From Candidatus Omnitrophota bacterium (GTDB taxonomy: Bacteria > Omnitrophota > Gorgyraeia > Zapsychrales > Fredricksoniimonadaceae): 41,384 bases of DNA. Location of the stretch: NCBI GenBank assembly GCA_021731625.1, contig JAKFXC010000006.1, positions 1 to 41,384 on the forward strand, in the 5' to 3' direction. Position numbers and translations under genes: made by a program. The notes under the pieces were generated by a model. That model was not told the DNA's origin, did no database searches, and worked only from the letters and a program-made list of their open reading frames with translations. Of this stretch, positions 40,701 through 41,384 are shown one piece after another. Each line of letters begins with the position of its first letter. Positions within the stretch are counted from its first letter, which is position 1.

Positions 40701-41161
40701 AAAGACGCCGTGACTTGCTTTAAGAGGTAATCCTGCGCCAGCATGTCTCTGCCTAATTCTGTCTGACCTGTCGATTGGGCAATGATGCGATTTTTCTCAA
40801 AAGGAGACAGGTTGACCCACATGTCTTTCTCAGGCAGGGTCAGCGCGGCATAAAAATATTTGACTAATTTCTCAGTTTCCTTGCTGAGATTAGATCGGGT
40901 TTCGAGACTCAGATTGGAATTGCCGGTGTCGACGATAAAATCCAAGGCCAGAGGATTATCCGGATGGATTTTGAGTCCCTTGATTAAAAGCGGCACATAG
41001 GCCGGGCTCAAATCTACCATTTTTCCAGGAACGGGCAAATTCAAAACGGTTCCGGCTTGAACGGGACTTATCGGAAGGTAAGTAAAATTAAAGGCGCATA
41101 AAACAGAAAGCAACACATATCTAAACAGGGTCTTGGTGCGGATTTGGCATAAAAAATTCAT
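37772..41161 (-). CDS. giant exported protein with shared N-module, unknown middle, Pro-rich linker and GGID tail
   Basis: 1129 residues; ATG preceded by a perfect AGGAGG at seven bases. Signal peptide about 1-36 (RTKTLFRYVLLSVLCAF, cut after PVQA). Residues about 38-352 are the shared module (DMWVNLSPFEKNRII, LAQDYLLKQVTASL, NTFNKVWIV, LKVMLEEDYVALDK), ending PRKYFSGG at 345-352. A hydrophobic segment ending in APAEAG (about 366-394) and then SGEM follow, as in the neighbour. Residues 400-730 are not recognised. A second hydrophobic segment (736-759, ending GGVSAAPA) precedes a short helical part (about 785-845) resembling HEAT repeats. A Pro-rich linker (about 878-916) leads to a beta domain (920-1050). 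The tail has GGIDFDASNIQMRKDGPGV (from 1058) and NNILPMLGL near the end. Function unknown; it and its neighbour clearly derive from one family. Confidence 0.8.
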   Translation of the reverse strand: MNFLCQIRTKTLFRYVLLSVLCAFNFTYLPISPVQAGTVLNLPVPGKMVDLSPAYVPLLIKGLKIHPDNPLALDFIVDTGNSNLSLETRSNLSKETEKLVKYFYAALTLPEKDMWVNLSPFEKNRIIAQSTGQTELGRDMLAQDYLLKQVTASLVYPEKGLGKAFWDRVYQQAGERLGGKVQLPVNTFNKVWIVGDKASVYEHQDTVYVVDTHLKVMLEEDYVALDKNNKSATSPKGTTTSSSGVSQVMRDIILPELEREINQGKNFATLRQMYNALVLAKWYKESVQNALLNQVYTNQSKTSGVDERDKTLNNKIYQQYLKAYKKGVFSLIKEDVSKNSQKALPRKYFSGGLRLLDVTLTRERAMISLPKAIGTFLLALSVATVQGPAPAEAGSGEMMGRYYSWVRQLQPPTTPYSRPTVPVRPLSAAELNSQVNLFNKFYGNKIDFIDVDGISDKMRPVEAGFYLKEGYLQIGPDGKVSLRDYLRAGQEGPFDNVADESREMRWFQTIKGEVPPFDTRLEFENYPGFSLQVGSQQAAEMMRTGDMVLLGGKFFLTIPLTDLLQKKGLVVGKKSWGSLPANKETVAQELSLFKTAYPEEYGMFEVQGLKPGFKVSKLFVERAITEGWFKYVQGELSLRKESELHGLEPFTRVDLYSREIDAVYIERFARSIPIENVPGLVLPFRLASQLVRTGEVFKYPTTVFDNKYYLSGKSPQEVAELIKSGSQQAMISTAWLNKTFTGITLATFLLLQGGVSAAPADDAEARRYISSYSLEDAGGGWNSPDMIRLRGMGARAVPEIIKTLTNRRENIERRKWMGQALLTEPKMATKETAPLILGAIDDFGAQAQTGPEVWVNGYLRGFLSEFMQRVGAVTPQSAAPSSSPSLTFEVPPPAPKPAPKQAQPPLSFEIQQPGAQQSTGREISLAGAREYHSPEYRARSAYKDLPTQVKVVDGQTVRLNFNYQASAPGNVVVQFVFVGDDENRPVSYSNPLRASPGDNSRDVTVRNSRGRMLRRVVIQTGENTHVGTLPGGNYNAVATLNSLEIDNAMNIENQEVQGGIDFDASNIQMRKDGPGVAIKFDPAMLQQFEGGNFQGLLPQVTGFRQINNILPMLGLPVGRQDEKEKLAQI

Positions 41162-41384
41162 TGGTCAACCTCCTAGGGGCGATTAGTGTATGCATCCGAA
41201 TTACCCTAATATATACCACATTTTGTCCTTTTTTGCCACTTCTACGTCGTCAACGCATGGGAATGATACCATTGATCGTTACCCCCCTGCCTGCCGGATA
41301 GTTAAACGGGTTTTATGCGTCAGCCAAAAGGTTTTCAAGAAGATCCAAGGCGACTTTAAGGTATTTTTAAAGGGTATTGAAGGT
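41162..41384. other. upstream region of the giant-protein genes
   Basis: On the minus strand TGGTATATATTAGG (around 41205-41218) resembles an extended -10, but no good -35 is visible. AGGAGG lies just before the 41161 start. From the right edge a minus-strand frame is open for about 34 codons and ends TAA at 41279-41281 (its end reads HKTRLTIRQAGG); it could be the end of a gene outside the window, but I cannot support that. No plus-strand gene is seen. Confidence 0.4.

Noticed and set aside
41279-41383. Minus-strand open frame at the right edge ending HKTRLTIRQAGG, possibly a transposase end
   Set aside because: About 34 codons without a recognisable motif; too short to support a call.

Overview
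The window reads as a chromosomal segment of an uncultivated Gram-negative (lipid A-bearing) bacterium, most likely a member of Candidatus Omnitrophota (Omnitrophica/OP3). The diderm inference rests on lpxK, a Kdo transferase, a lipid A acyltransferase-like protein and four ADP-heptose-transferase-type (GT9) modules. The Omnitrophota inference rests mainly on two giant exported proteins whose architecture I associate with that phylum from memory; it has not been tested by a search. Every gene I can support is on the minus strand, with short gaps and many ATGA/TGATG-type overlaps, so I describe the window from high to low coordinates, in the direction of transcription.

41384-33569: two consecutive very large secreted proteins (1129 and about 1291 aa). 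They share a roughly 310-residue N-terminal module ending in PRKY(F/T)SGG and a C-terminal GGID tail, but carry unrelated middle parts. One middle part is a predicted six-hairpin glycosidase-like domain followed by two copies of a beta domain. A frame-shifted relic of a further C-terminal tail lies just downstream. This family is the best candidate here for an undescribed system.

33628-26107: a good sigma70-type promoter drives a class II aldolase gene and ilvC. A hairpin and leuA follow, then a 94-bp perfect palindrome, aroE, a prepilin peptidase, a small exported protein, an SGNH hydrolase and aroK: branched-chain and aromatic amino-acid synthesis mixed with envelope functions.

26103-22130: dprA, topA and xerC (DNA uptake, topology and recombination).

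22074-11388: an LPS block: waaA, lpxK, a fused LpxL-ELM1 protein, a fused GT4-GT9 glycosyltransferase, two adjacent long fold-back repeats, a GT4 and three GT9 genes.

11381-749: an apparently leaderless inorganic pyrophosphatase gene, a lone receiver-domain protein, an unknown exported protein, an AddA/AddB-type helicase-nuclease pair, a second lone receiver protein, yggS, a TPR protein gene interrupted by an in-frame TAG, and proC. 681-197 is a RelE/ParE-type toxin-antitoxin pair. 118-1 is the start of another exported protein that runs off the window.

All functions are inferred from motifs and family knowledge. No database search or structure prediction was run.
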